A DNA stretch of 25,078 nt from an uncultured Coriobacteriales bacterium (GTDB taxonomy: Bacteria > Actinomycetota > Coriobacteriia > Coriobacteriales > UMGS124). The first letter of the stretch is position 1; each line of letters opens with the position of its first letter. Position numbers and translations under genes: made by a program. The notes below the pieces were generated by a model. It searched no databases, was not told the origin of the DNA, and saw nothing but the letters and a program-made list of their open reading frames with translations. The DNA is taken from the NCBI GenBank assembly GCA_902464015.1, contig CABQHM010000046.1, positions 1 to 25,078 on the forward strand, read 5' to 3'. Shown here in pieces: positions 14,949 to 22,599 of this stretch.

Positions 14949-16220
14949 ATGAGGGATCATTCTAAGCACATCGAGCTTGACCGCGAAGACGCGGTGGCGG
15001 CCATTCTTGCTGCCTGCGATTTCCATCCGGTGCATGAGACCGTGCCGGTGGACGAGGCGTTTGGGCGCACGCTCGCCGCAGACGCCCTCGCACAGGTGAC
15101 GCTGCCCAACTGCCTGACCTGCAACATGGACTCGGTGGCGCTTCGTTGGAGCGACTTCGAGGGGCTCGAGCCCGGCGAGGCCCCCGACATCTCCGGCTGG
15201 ACCCGCGGCGTCGAGTGGCAGTTCGCGAACACGGGCGTCGGCATGCCCGAGGGCTTCGACACGGCCGTGTGCATTGAGAATGCCCAGGTAAGCGACGATA
15301 ACCAGACGCTTGAGGCCATCCTTCACGCACCGAGCGCCCGCTATGCTGGCACCTCTCCCGCCGGCAGCCGCATGCATGAGGGCGACGTCATCGTGAGCGC
15401 GGGTACCCTCGTGACGCCTGCTGTCGCCGCTGCCCTGGCAGGCGCGGGCCTCACCGAGTGCGAGGTCCTTGCAAAGCCCAAGGTCGTGTTCATCCCCACG
15501 GGCAACGAGCTCGTGGCCCCCGGCGAGAAGCTCGGCCGCGGCAAGAACATCGAGTCGAACAGCCTCGTCATCAAGGGCAAGGCCATGGCTTGGGGCGGCG
15601 AGTGCAAGGTGTACCCCATCGTGCCCGACAAGCCCGACATGATCGAGGACGCCCTTCACCGTGCCTGCGCCGAGGCCGACATCGTTGTGCTCAACGCCGG
15701 CTCCTCCAAGGGTTCCGACGACTGGGCGATGGAGATTCTCGACAAGATCGGCCGCGTCATCAACCACGAGGTTTCCCACGGTCCGGGTCATCACTCCAGC
15801 TACGCCGTGGTGGACAACACGCCCATCGTGGGCATCAGCGGCCCCGCCCTGGGCGCGACGTTCACGACCGACTTCTACCTGAAGCCCGTCATCGACCTGT
15901 GGTACGGCAGGCCCACGACGCCGCAGCACGTGACCGCGCGCCTGGCGGCCCCGTTCGCCGACCTGTTCTCGGCTCCCAAGGAGAAGGACAAGCGCGCCGG
16001 CGAGCTTCGTCCCGCCTTTGAGCGGACCACGCCGTTCCACTCCATCAGGCACATCGTGCTGACGCAGGCGCAGGACGGCATCATCGAGGCCACGCCGCTC
16101 AAGTTCAAGCCCGGCGTGGTTCAGGCTGAGACGGCCGCTGGCTATTATCCGCTTGCAAACGGGTGCGGTCACGTGCCGCCGCAGGTGGGGGACATGATCG
16201 AGATCGAGCTGAGGGGATAA
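14949..16220 (+). CDS. Divergent MoeA-family molybdopterin-binding protein
   Basis: The protein has 423 residues with TTGGAGGA 5 nt before ATG 14949. MoeA-like motifs in order: VDEAFGRTLAADALA (34-48), NMDSVALRW (59-67, for canonical MDGYA), TGVGMPEGFDTAVCIEN (95-111), PTGNELV (183-189, Asn where E. coli MoeA has the TGDEL Asp), ESNSLVIKGKAMAWGGE (202-218), VLNAGSSKGSDDW (247-259, for GGVSVGDYD), GPGHHSS (278-284) and GISGPALGA (295-303, for the GLPGNPVS loop), with a C-terminal beta domain. Canonical MoeA inserts molybdate into adenylylated molybdopterin. The changed active-site residues suggest a specialised paralogue acting on a related ligand or metal. It sits between the importer genes and the methyltransferase, which starts 3 bp after its stop. 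Confidence 0.85.
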   Translation: MRDHSKHIELDREDAVAAILAACDFHPVHETVPVDEAFGRTLAADALAQVTLPNCLTCNMDSVALRWSDFEGLEPGEAPDISGWTRGVEWQFANTGVGMPEGFDTAVCIENAQVSDDNQTLEAILHAPSARYAGTSPAGSRMHEGDVIVSAGTLVTPAVAAALAGAGLTECEVLAKPKVVFIPTGNELVAPGEKLGRGKNIESNSLVIKGKAMAWGGECKVYPIVPDKPDMIEDALHRACAEADIVVLNAGSSKGSDDWAMEILDKIGRVINHEVSHGPGHHSSYAVVDNTPIVGISGPALGATFTTDFYLKPVIDLWYGRPTTPQHVTARLAAPFADLFSAPKEKDKRAGELRPAFERTTPFHSIRHIVLTQAQDGIIEATPLKFKPGVVQAETAAGYYPLANGCGHVPPQVGDMIEIELRG

Positions 16221-16223
16221 AAC

Positions 16224-17045
16224 ATGCAGGCAGAAAGCGGACTTGACTGGAACGAGCTCTGGAAGCAGCGCGCCAAGTGCGAGGAGGGCCTTGAGAACGA
16301 GGCCTACTGGGACAAGCGTTCCCAGAACTTCACGGCAACGTGCTCTCGCAGCGGCTACGCCAACGACTTCCTCGGCCGCGCCGGCGTTCGCCCCGGCGAG
16401 ACGGTCATCGACATGGGTTGCGGCACGGGCTCGCTTGCGCTGCCCCTCGCCAACGAGGGCGTCAACGTGGTGGCGTGCGACCTTTCGAGCGGCATGCTCG
16501 GCAAGCTTCGCGAGCAGGCCGAGGCCGACGGGGTCATCGACAACCTCGACATCCGCAAGGTGAGCTGGCTCGACTCCTGGGAAGACCTGCCTGTGGCCGA
16601 CGTCTTCTTTGCCTCCCGTTCGCTGTTCTCGCGCGACCTGCGCGAGACGCTGCTCAAAATGGAGACTCATACGCGCCGTCGCGTGTGCATCGCCGTCTCC
16701 ACGAGCTTCTCGCCCGGTCATGACCACGAGATGCTCAAGGCCATCGGCCGCCCCGAGCCCAATCTGTCCGAGGCCACCTACATTGTGAACCTCCTGCTCG
16801 AGATGGGTCGCCTGCCCGAGCTGTCCTACATCCTGCACAACAGGCCCGTCTTCGGCGAGACCATCGAAGAGGTGCGCGCGAACTACGAGCGCGAGGACGG
16901 CCCCTTCACGCCCGAGGAAGAGGCCCTGCTCGACGCCCATATTGTCAAGCACTACAGCATGGGCGTCGACGATGAGGGTAACCCCGTTGTGCTGCGCGAC
17001 TACCGCCACCGCAACGAGTGGGCGTTCATTTCCTGGAACCTGTAA
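16224..17045 (+). CDS. Class I SAM-dependent methyltransferase
   Basis: The protein has 273 residues from ATG 16224; the end of the moeA-like gene (GAGGGGATAA) doubles as its ribosome binding site, so the two are coupled. The Rossmann-fold SAM site is clear: motif I VIDMGCGTGSLALPLA (61-76) and acidic motif II VVACDLSSGML (82-92) with Asp86. Residues 1-50 (ESGLDWNELWKQRAKCEEG, YWDKRSQNFT) form an N-terminal helical cap seen in small-molecule methyltransferases. The post-motif region (PVADVFFASRSLFSRDLRETLLKM) and the long C-terminal part do not identify the acceptor. In context it may methylate a metal ligand, cofactor or metalloid; this is inference from gene neighbours only. Confidence 0.85.
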   Translation: MQAESGLDWNELWKQRAKCEEGLENEAYWDKRSQNFTATCSRSGYANDFLGRAGVRPGETVIDMGCGTGSLALPLANEGVNVVACDLSSGMLGKLREQAEADGVIDNLDIRKVSWLDSWEDLPVADVFFASRSLFSRDLRETLLKMETHTRRRVCIAVSTSFSPGHDHEMLKAIGRPEPNLSEATYIVNLLLEMGRLPELSYILHNRPVFGETIEEVRANYEREDGPFTPEEEALLDAHIVKHYSMGVDDEGNPVVLRDYRHRNEWAFISWNL

Positions 17046-17066
17046 CGAGCGATTTGGAGACCTGCG

Positions 17067-17882
17067 ATGATTGATGTCAATTCACCCAACCGCTGGTACC
17101 TCTACGACGCCCTCATCGAGGGCGTGCCCGAGGACGTGCTGGTGACGCGCTCGTGCCTGGGCGCCAACTGGTCCTACGTCGAGGCTGAGTGCGGCATGGG
17201 AGTCTCCATGACGTGCTCGGGCGGCGGGCGCGCCATCGACAAGGCCCCGCTCGTGGGCCGCTCCCTGCACGAGGTGGCCGCGCTGTCCAAGTCGTGGAAC
17301 TTTGCCGAGGCGACGCTGGGCGTGGCGGCCCTCAATGCCTGGTACTCGCGTCGCGAGCTGATCGAGCCGTACGGCGCGGTGTTCGACGACATGGGCGAGC
17401 TGCCCGAGGGCATCGAGCGTCGCGCGGACGCCTTCGCCATGTATGCCGAGGAGATGCCCGGCAAGCGCGTCACCGTGGTGGGCCACTTCCCCCATGTGGA
17501 GCGCATCGCCAAGGCTTGCGGCGGCATCCTCACCGTGCTCGAGCGCAACTGCACCGACGACCTCGACACGCCCGACCCGGCCTGCGAGTACATGATTCCC
17601 GAGCAGGACTACCTGTTCATGACGGGTGTCACGTTCACGAACAAGACCATGACGCGCCTGCTTGAGCTGGCACGCATGGGCAACAAGCCCCACACGGTGC
17701 TCGTCGGTCCCAGCGTGGTGCCCTCGCCTGTCTTCTTCGACCTGGGCGTTGAGTGCCTGGCCGGCAGCGTCGTCGTGGACCCCGAGGGCGTGCGCGCCCT
17801 CGTCGAGCGCGGATCGGGCCAGCTCTTCGGCACCTCGCTGCTCATGTTTGACTGCTTCTCCCCCGCCAGCGGCCGCAGGTAG
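17067..17882 (+). CDS. DUF4213/DUF364 protein, putative heavy-metal chelation
   Basis: The protein has 271 residues with TTGGAGA about 8 nt before ATG 17067. The N-terminal part (about 1-100) fits DUF4213, an enolase N-terminal-like fold, with the segment LVGRSLHEVAALSKSWNFAEATLGVAALNAW. The C-terminal part (about 125-265) fits DUF364: GKRVTVVGHFPHVERI, VLERNCTDD, then YLFMTGVTFTNKTMTRLLELA and VLVGPSVVPSPVFFDLGVECLAGSVV. This family is annotated as putative heavy-metal chelation on structural grounds; no reaction is known to me. It is the last gene of the run that begins with the moeA-like gene, 21 bp after the methyltransferase, and is followed by a terminator. A more divergent paralogue is encoded at 19455-20219. 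Confidence 0.88.
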   Translation: MIDVNSPNRWYLYDALIEGVPEDVLVTRSCLGANWSYVEAECGMGVSMTCSGGGRAIDKAPLVGRSLHEVAALSKSWNFAEATLGVAALNAWYSRRELIEPYGAVFDDMGELPEGIERRADAFAMYAEEMPGKRVTVVGHFPHVERIAKACGGILTVLERNCTDDLDTPDPACEYMIPEQDYLFMTGVTFTNKTMTRLLELARMGNKPHTVLVGPSVVPSPVFFDLGVECLAGSVVVDPEGVRALVERGSGQLFGTSLLMFDCFSPASGRR

Positions 17883-17916
17883 GGGAGCGAGGGGGACGGG
17901 TCGAGCGGGCGGAGCG

Positions 17917-17955
17917 GGCCTGTCTGCCGGGATTTGGTGGGCAGGCCTATTTTTT
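17917..17955 (+). terminator. Rho-independent terminator of the metal-related cluster
   Basis: GGCCTGTCTGCC (17917-17928) pairs with GGTGGGCAGGCC (17936-17947) through 12 bp including G-U pairs, leaving a 7-nt loop. T-A-TTTTTT follows at 17948-17955. It closes the transcription unit ending with the DUF364 gene. The remaining gap to 18138 shows a TACAAT -10-like box at 18100-18105 and no gene. Confidence 0.8.
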
Positions 17956-18137
17956 GTTGCAGTGGGCTTTGATTTTTAGACATGAAAGAGTCGAGTTTGG
18001 TGTCCAGAAATCAAAAAGACGATGGGACGCTCGCCTTGATGTGCGGGTGTTGGCCATCAGTGTCCTTCGTTCGCCAACCGAACGGCCAAATCCATGGGCT
18101 ACAATCTGGCTGACGGTGTCCGAGCGAAAGGTCTTTT

Positions 18138-19310
18138 ATGTTTCAGGTCAGCCCACAAGACCGCTATGTGCTCATGCGCAAGGACACTGCTGTGTGTTCC
18201 TTCACTTACAACTTGCGTCGTCGTGCGGTACATGACCTGGAGGTTTACGACGCATCCAATGCACCGTGGGGTGCCAGCGCTGCCGACGGGTCGGTCGATC
18301 CTATGCAGTTGAGCTGGTGGATTTCTTACCGTTATATCCCTACTGGCAGAGCGGGGCTTTCTACCATCCTGCGCGGTGCGGGCTGTGCCGACCCGGCTTC
18401 TTTGCTTTTCAAGACGCTTGCCCTCAACCTTTCCGATCAGTACTGGATTCGTCCGGAGGGACTTGCTCTGGCTTGGGGGGACATCAATTATTTTGAGAAT
18501 CCCTATGTCGATGGGCGTCCTGACTGGACGGCCCAGGACGGCGTGCATGTGCGCATGGGGCCGGGAAGTGCGACTTCTGGCCAGCTTGCCAAGCGTTGGG
18601 AATGCCGAGAGGGTAAGAATCTCCTCGTCAAAGGCTCGTCGTCGAGCGATTGCCACGAGCCATGGGCCGAGCTTTTGACATCCGAGCTGTGTCGTGCCGT
18701 GCTGCCGGATGGTGCATGGGTTCCGTACTCGATCGAGGAAGACTTCTCGGGTCAGCCTGTTAGCGTGTGCGAGTGCTTTGTCGACAAGGATACGGAGTTT
18801 ATCGCGCTTGACGATGTGGTGCGCCATTTCGACGCCCCAGTCGAGGCAAACCTTCATGAGGCTTATGTCGGCATTCTCGAGGGTCTGGGATTGAAGAACG
18901 CGCGCGCGATGGTTGACCGGGAGCTGGTGATTGACTTTCTCGGCGCAAACGATGACCGTCATGAGTTCAACCTCGGCATCTTGCTGGACTCAAATTCTCG
19001 CAATCCCCTGGGTGTCGCGCCGATTTTCGATAACGGACGGGCTTTTTATCATGCCGCACGCACTGAGGCGCAGCTTGTCGACGGACTTTTTCCCTATGAT
19101 GCGCGCGTTTTTGACAACGGGGAGGCGGGCCCGCTTGCCCTCGTGCGCGATTTCTCGTGGCTTGACTTCGGTGGTTTGCGCTCCTTCGCCCCCGTTGTGG
19201 GCGACATCATGTCGCACGCACAGCATCCAGACTGGTTCGCCCGGGCAGCCCAGAAGCAGTATCTCCTGCGAGTGGACGCCTTGGAACGCGCGGCGATGGG
19301 CGGAAAGTGA
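18138..19310 (+). CDS. HipA-like kinase-fold protein
   Basis: The protein has 390 residues with GAAAGG 6 nt before ATG 18138. The N-terminus (about 10-75) matches the small domain of Firmicute/Actinobacterial HipA-like proteins, with the LSWWISYRYIPTGRAGL segment (58-74). Kinase-fold hallmarks follow: LLVKGSSSS (162-170, putative ATP-binding Lys165), EPWAELLTSELC, the catalytic-loop-like GANDDRHEFNLG (269-280) and the metal-binding PIFDNG (295-300, Asp298). HipA proteins are Ser/Thr kinases, some of which are toxins that act on tRNA synthetases. No HipB-type antitoxin is adjacent, so it is more likely an orphan regulator kinase. The gene lies between two DUF364 genes, behind a terminator, with its own TACAAT-like box. 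Codon use is less GC-biased than in the preceding cluster. Confidence 0.8.
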   Translation: MFQVSPQDRYVLMRKDTAVCSFTYNLRRRAVHDLEVYDASNAPWGASAADGSVDPMQLSWWISYRYIPTGRAGLSTILRGAGCADPASLLFKTLALNLSDQYWIRPEGLALAWGDINYFENPYVDGRPDWTAQDGVHVRMGPGSATSGQLAKRWECREGKNLLVKGSSSSDCHEPWAELLTSELCRAVLPDGAWVPYSIEEDFSGQPVSVCECFVDKDTEFIALDDVVRHFDAPVEANLHEAYVGILEGLGLKNARAMVDRELVIDFLGANDDRHEFNLGILLDSNSRNPLGVAPIFDNGRAFYHAARTEAQLVDGLFPYDARVFDNGEAGPLALVRDFSWLDFGGLRSFAPVVGDIMSHAQHPDWFARAAQKQYLLRVDALERAAMGGK

Positions 19311-19454
19311 TTGTGGCCAGCGAGCCTGCCCAAGGTTTGCCTCACTTGGTCGCATTTTGCCTGGTTACGGGCTGATATGCGTGATATAAGGGGACGAGGC
19401 ACTGTCTGTCGTGTTGAGGCGAGGGTCTGAACACCTGATTTTGGGAGGCCTATC

Positions 19455-20219
19455 ATGCTGCAAGAGAAGATTCTGGAAGCCGCGCGCCCGTACCTTGAGG
19501 GCAGGGCGGTGACCGACCTCGTCTTGGGAATCGCGCTCATCGGGGCCCAGCTCGACGGGGAGAACGTCGGTGTCTCGTACATGCTGCGCGACAGCCTGCC
19601 TTCGGGTTGCGGGTCGTTCAGTTTTGCCCGCCAGGCCCTCGGCAAGGATGCCTACGAGGTGGCGAGGCTTTTGGTCGAGGGGACCGACGACGCGCAGCGC
19701 GGCCTGGGCGCCGCCGTGCTCAACGCGGCGAGCCACAGCGTCCCGCTTATGTTCTGCGACGACGGTGCGGAGTCGCCCTTTGGCGTAAACATCCAGCTCG
19801 GCGACAAGCTGGCGCTCGTCGGCTACATGGCCCCCGTTGCCAGGCAGTTCGAGGGTAAAGTTGCCGAGACGGTTATCTTTGACAAGGGCCGCGAGCTTGC
19901 GGGCCATGCCGACGTCACGCCGTGCGCCTTGCAGGCCGAGGTCCTCCCCACGTGCGACATCGTGGTGTCGAGCGGCACCTCTGTGGTGAACCGCACAGTC
20001 GAGGACCTGCTCGCGATGTGCCCCAACGCGCGCGAGTTCGTGCTCACTGGCACGTCGACGGCGATGTTCCCCACCGCCTACAAGGGCACGCGTGTCACAA
20101 GCCTGGCGGGAACCGTGTGGCGCCAGGATGCCAAGGACGAGATCTTCCACGCCATCGCCCTGGGCGGCGGCATGATGGCGTGCCGTCCTTTGCGCCAGAA
20201 CGTCTGCGTGCGGGTGTAG
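19455..20219 (+). CDS. Second DUF4213/DUF364 paralogue, putative heavy-metal chelation
   Basis: The protein has 254 residues with GGGAGG 7 nt before ATG 19455. The N-terminal half carries SYMLRDSLPSGCGSFSFARQALGKDAYEVARLL and GLGAAVLNAAS, as in DUF4213. The C-terminal half has the Rossmann-like DUF364 pattern GDKLALVGYMAPVARQF, VIFDKGRE, CDIVVSSGTSVVNRTVEDLL and FVLTGTSTAMFPTAYKGTRVTSLAGTVW. It differs strongly from the 17067-17882 protein and ends in a short tail with two cysteines (MACRPLRQNVCVRV). It stands apart from the main cluster, after the HipA-like gene, with a likely own promoter in the 144-bp gap (TGATATAAGG near 19382). Its function is unknown; a metal-related role is inferred from family and context. 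Confidence 0.85.
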   Translation: MLQEKILEAARPYLEGRAVTDLVLGIALIGAQLDGENVGVSYMLRDSLPSGCGSFSFARQALGKDAYEVARLLVEGTDDAQRGLGAAVLNAASHSVPLMFCDDGAESPFGVNIQLGDKLALVGYMAPVARQFEGKVAETVIFDKGRELAGHADVTPCALQAEVLPTCDIVVSSGTSVVNRTVEDLLAMCPNAREFVLTGTSTAMFPTAYKGTRVTSLAGTVWRQDAKDEIFHAIALGGGMMACRPLRQNVCVRV

Positions 20220-20261
20220 GGGCAGGGCGCGGGTGCAAAGGCAGGTTGATTGATCGATTCG

Positions 20262-20312
20262 AGCCTTCGGGTCAAGCTGTGTCGCATGGCTTGATCCGAA
20301 GGCTTTTCTTTT
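20262..20312 (+). terminator. Rho-independent terminator of the second DUF364 gene
   Basis: A 16-bp stem with a single G-U pair (AGCCTTCGGGTCAAGC at 20262-20277, paired with 20289-20304) encloses an 11-nt loop and is followed by TTTTCTTTT. Confidence 0.92.
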
Positions 20313-20600
20313 GCTGGCCGAGCTGTGCAGGAGCAGGATCCTTCCTCGCCTGAAGGCCAGGTCCCGACAGCTCCCATCGCGAACGGTTCGCTCAGGCTTG
20401 TTTTGCGAGCAATAGGTTGAGATATACAACGTTTTTTAAGAGCAATGGCTACCGAACCGTTAGATTTTTCAACCCGTAGCTCGCGCGTCTGGGGCAAGGC
20501 TTGCTTTTGGGGTCATTGCGCAATTGGTGTTGGCTACAAACATAGGCATGGGTGCAAGACGCCGGTCTCGAGATGACTTTCATGTGCCGGACTTAACGTC

Positions 20601-20685
20601 TCTCAAATAATTTAAGAGATAATCGTCGAAACATCTAAAAAATTTTGAGAGGTTATATACTATAGTTATCAAAATATTTTAGAAG
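20601..20685. promoter_or_regulatory. AT-rich promoter with three phased operator-like repeats
   Basis: Three related sites have the form YTC-AAAWAWTTTW-RGAG, with cores at 20605-20614 (AAATAATTTA), 20637-20646 (AAAAAATTTT) and 20671-20680 (AAAATATTTT). The core starts are 32 and 34 bp apart, close to three helical turns, so all lie on nearly the same DNA face. The middle site is a good inverted repeat (14 of 17 positions). A TATACT/TATAGT -10-like stretch lies at 20656-20666. The array ends about 15 bp before the ATPase start. Confidence 0.5.
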
Positions 20686-20700
20686 GATGGAGAGCATCCA

Positions 20701-22050
20701 ATGATGACGGCTGACTACTCCTCGCTTGTGAGGGGCCGAATCGAAGAGGAAATCGTTCGTCCGATTCTGCGCGATGAGATTATCCGCAACCTTCCAGCTC
20801 CCGCGCGCTTCAACCTCGTGCACATTATCACGGGCATGCGCCGTTGCGGGAAGACCTTCTATCTCTTTCAACTCATGGCAAACCTCCTCGATCAGGGCGT
20901 GCCTCGATCGAGGATGTTCTACTTCGACTTCTCCGATGTGCGCCTCAGGCCAATGGACCCCGATGTCATGGACCGCGTGGTAGACGAGTATTGGCGCCAG
21001 GTTCCCGAGGCGCGTGAGCAGGGATGCTACCTCTTCCTCGACGAGGTTCAGGAGACAGACGACTGGCAGGGTTTCTGCCAGCGTGTCGCCGAGCAGGAGA
21101 ACGTGACTCTCGTCATCACAGGCTCGTCCTCGAAGGTGTCCTCCGAGGGTATAGCGACGAGCTTTCGGGGACGTTCCCACGTCCATGAGATGTGGCCGCT
21201 GTCTTTTTCCGAGTACTGCCGCTTCCACAACATCCCGCTGCCCGAGCCGGGGCAGGACGCCTTCTCACCCCAGATGACTACCCGCTACGAGTCCGCGTTC
21301 GATGACTACCTGGTGTGGGGAGGGTTTCCCGGGATTCAACGCCAGGTTCCCGAGGACAGGGTGGAGCTGCTGCAGGGGTATGTCCGCGACGTCGTTGCCC
21401 GAGACGTTGCCGAGCGTTCGGGTCGCGAGGATATCTCTCTGGCGATGCAGCTGGCGCTGTTTGCGGTGCGCAACACCGGCTGCGAGCTCTCGGCCAACGA
21501 GCTTGTAGGCAAGATGACCGACGCGGGCTACAAGGCGTACTGGGACAAGGTGAACCGCCTGCTCGAGCTGCTGAGGGAGGCGTACCTCATCCATTTCCTT
21601 CCCGAGTACTCTACGGCGCTCAAGCCAGGGATTTCTTGCGTGCCCAAGGTTTATGCTGAGGACCCCGGAATTGCCTACGCGGTGTCTCGCGCAACCCAGC
21701 AGGACATCGGAAAGCGTCTGGAAACGGCCGTCTATATAGAGCTGTGTCGTCGCAACGCGGGCCGCCGCACAGAGACGATAACCTCCCTCACGGTGCCGTC
21801 GGCCAAACGGGAAAAGGTCGACTTCCTTGTGGGGGATGCGCTCGGCATGGAGCCGTACGACCTGTATCAGGTTACCGTCGACATGACGTTGGAGAAGACG
21901 CGAAAGCGCGAGGTCTCGTCCCTGGAGGCGGGCATGCGCCTGGCCCACCTCGACAGGGGAACCATCATTACCTTGCGTGAGCAGGGCGAGATTTCGAGTG
22001 AAGCCGGTCAGATTGCCATCGTGCCTGCGTGGAAGTGGGCGCTGCGGTAA
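20701..22050 (+). CDS. AAA+ ATPase with DUF4143 C-terminal domain
   Basis: The protein has 449 residues from ATG 20701 (or the adjacent ATG 20704), with GGAGAG 6 nt upstream. Walker A is GMRRCGKT (45-52), the variant typical of this prokaryotic ATPase family; Walker B YLFLDEVQ (110-117), sensor VITGSSS (138-144) and the SFRGR arginine segment (154-158) follow. The second half is the DUF4143 region with winged-helix and nuclease-like features: YVRDVVARDVAERS, LVGKMTDAGYKAYWDKVNRLLELLREAYLIHFLP, and KREKVDFLVGD paired with LYQVTVDM, as in PD-(D/E)XK-like folds. The cellular role of this family is unclear; it is common as a mobile, accessory gene. The AT-rich promoter contrasts with the GC-rich surroundings, which suggests horizontal acquisition. 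Confidence 0.85.
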   Translation: MMTADYSSLVRGRIEEEIVRPILRDEIIRNLPAPARFNLVHIITGMRRCGKTFYLFQLMANLLDQGVPRSRMFYFDFSDVRLRPMDPDVMDRVVDEYWRQVPEAREQGCYLFLDEVQETDDWQGFCQRVAEQENVTLVITGSSSKVSSEGIATSFRGRSHVHEMWPLSFSEYCRFHNIPLPEPGQDAFSPQMTTRYESAFDDYLVWGGFPGIQRQVPEDRVELLQGYVRDVVARDVAERSGREDISLAMQLALFAVRNTGCELSANELVGKMTDAGYKAYWDKVNRLLELLREAYLIHFLPEYSTALKPGISCVPKVYAEDPGIAYAVSRATQQDIGKRLETAVYIELCRRNAGRRTETITSLTVPSAKREKVDFLVGDALGMEPYDLYQVTVDMTLEKTRKREVSSLEAGMRLAHLDRGTIITLREQGEISSEAGQIAIVPAWKWALR

Positions 22051-22056
22051 GGCATC

Positions 22057-22146
22057 ATGTGTGAAATCGCGGAATCCTCCGAGGGCGATTTCATCGATGC
22101 GGACGAGGTCGATCGCCTGATCCGGGCAGAAAAGGGCTGGCTGTAG
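22057..22146 (+). CDS. Small ORF (29 aa) after the ATPase, possibly a remnant
   Basis: Starting 6 bp after the ATPase stop, ATG 22057 opens 29 residues beginning MCEIAESSEGDFIDADEVDR and ending LIRAEKGWL. It is strongly acidic with an amphipathic C-terminal helix, like the tail of a small antitoxin or regulator. It has no clear ribosome binding site and would depend on coupling to the ATPase. It matches no family I can name and may be the 3' remnant of a deleted gene. Confidence 0.25.
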   Translation: MCEIAESSEGDFIDADEVDRLIRAEKGWL

Positions 22147-22155
22147 CGATGGGGG

Positions 22156-22278
22156 ATGGACTACAGGGTTCGTTATACCAAGAGCGCGCCTGAGTTCATC
22201 CGTGTCGAGATTCAGACGCGCAAAGCCTATGGTCGCGTCGATTCGTTCGACACTGCTGATGAGCTGCTCTTATCGTAA
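22156..22278 (+). CDS. Small ORF (40 aa), possible RelE/ParE-like or other remnant
   Basis: ATG 22156 opens 40 residues beginning MDYRVRYTKSAPEFIRVEIQ and ending YGRVDSFDTADELLLS. The basic MDYRVRYTKSA start is loosely reminiscent of the first strand and helix of small RelE/ParE-type proteins, but the length is less than half of that family and no catalytic residues can be placed. A GGGG stretch lies just before the ATG. It lies 9 bp after the preceding small ORF; together they could be the debris of a two-gene module or simple chance. Confidence 0.25.
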   Translation: MDYRVRYTKSAPEFIRVEIQTRKAYGRVDSFDTADELLLS

Positions 22279-22599
22279 AAACTGCGTATACTTTCACGAA
22301 ATCTTAGGGGCCGAATCGGCGGGAAAGTCGTTTGCCCGATACCGTCTGATGGGATTGTTTGCAGCCTTTCGACCCCCGGCGGCCTTCTGCCCCTCGATTG
22401 GCGGTGAAAGTCACCTGCTCAGAGTGCCACTAGATTCGTGAGTGAAAAAATGCAAGCCTGATAAGTGGAGAGATGGCCTATGGTGCGGTCCTGCCATTCG
22501 TGAAGGGATAAACGTGCCGTGGGTTCTTACTGCGATTTGCGGGTAGATGGGGCAATTGCTTTTTGAGTTTGCAATGAAGCCCTCGCCCCGCTCCCTCCT
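22279..22599. other. 321-bp region without a supported gene
   Basis: I see no coding sequence with a plausible start and ribosome binding site, no strong terminator for the ATPase or for the convergent LysR gene, and no obvious repeat. Base composition is lower in GC than the flanks, consistent with decayed or accessory DNA. Confidence 0.5.

Larger units (their letters stand above)
20220..20700. other. 481-bp intergenic region: terminator, small palindromes and AT-rich operator array
   Basis: No gene is supported. It contains the terminator at 20262-20312, a perfect 13-bp palindrome GCGAACGGTTCGC (20379-20391) whose core recurs inverted as GAACCGTT (20454-20461), and then a marked shift to AT-rich sequence from about 20600 that forms the promoter/operator region of the ATPase gene. 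Confidence 0.6.

Noticed and set aside
14766..17009. Long minus-strand open frame (747 codons) opposite the MoeA-like and methyltransferase genes
   Set aside because: Same cause: antisense of GC-rich coding sequence, with no recognisable motifs and no ribosome binding site.
22276..22300. Possible third copy of the CAAAAGTATGCG inverted-repeat arm (ACTGCGTATACTTT)
   Set aside because: Only about half the bases agree in a low-complexity stretch, so the match is not better than chance.
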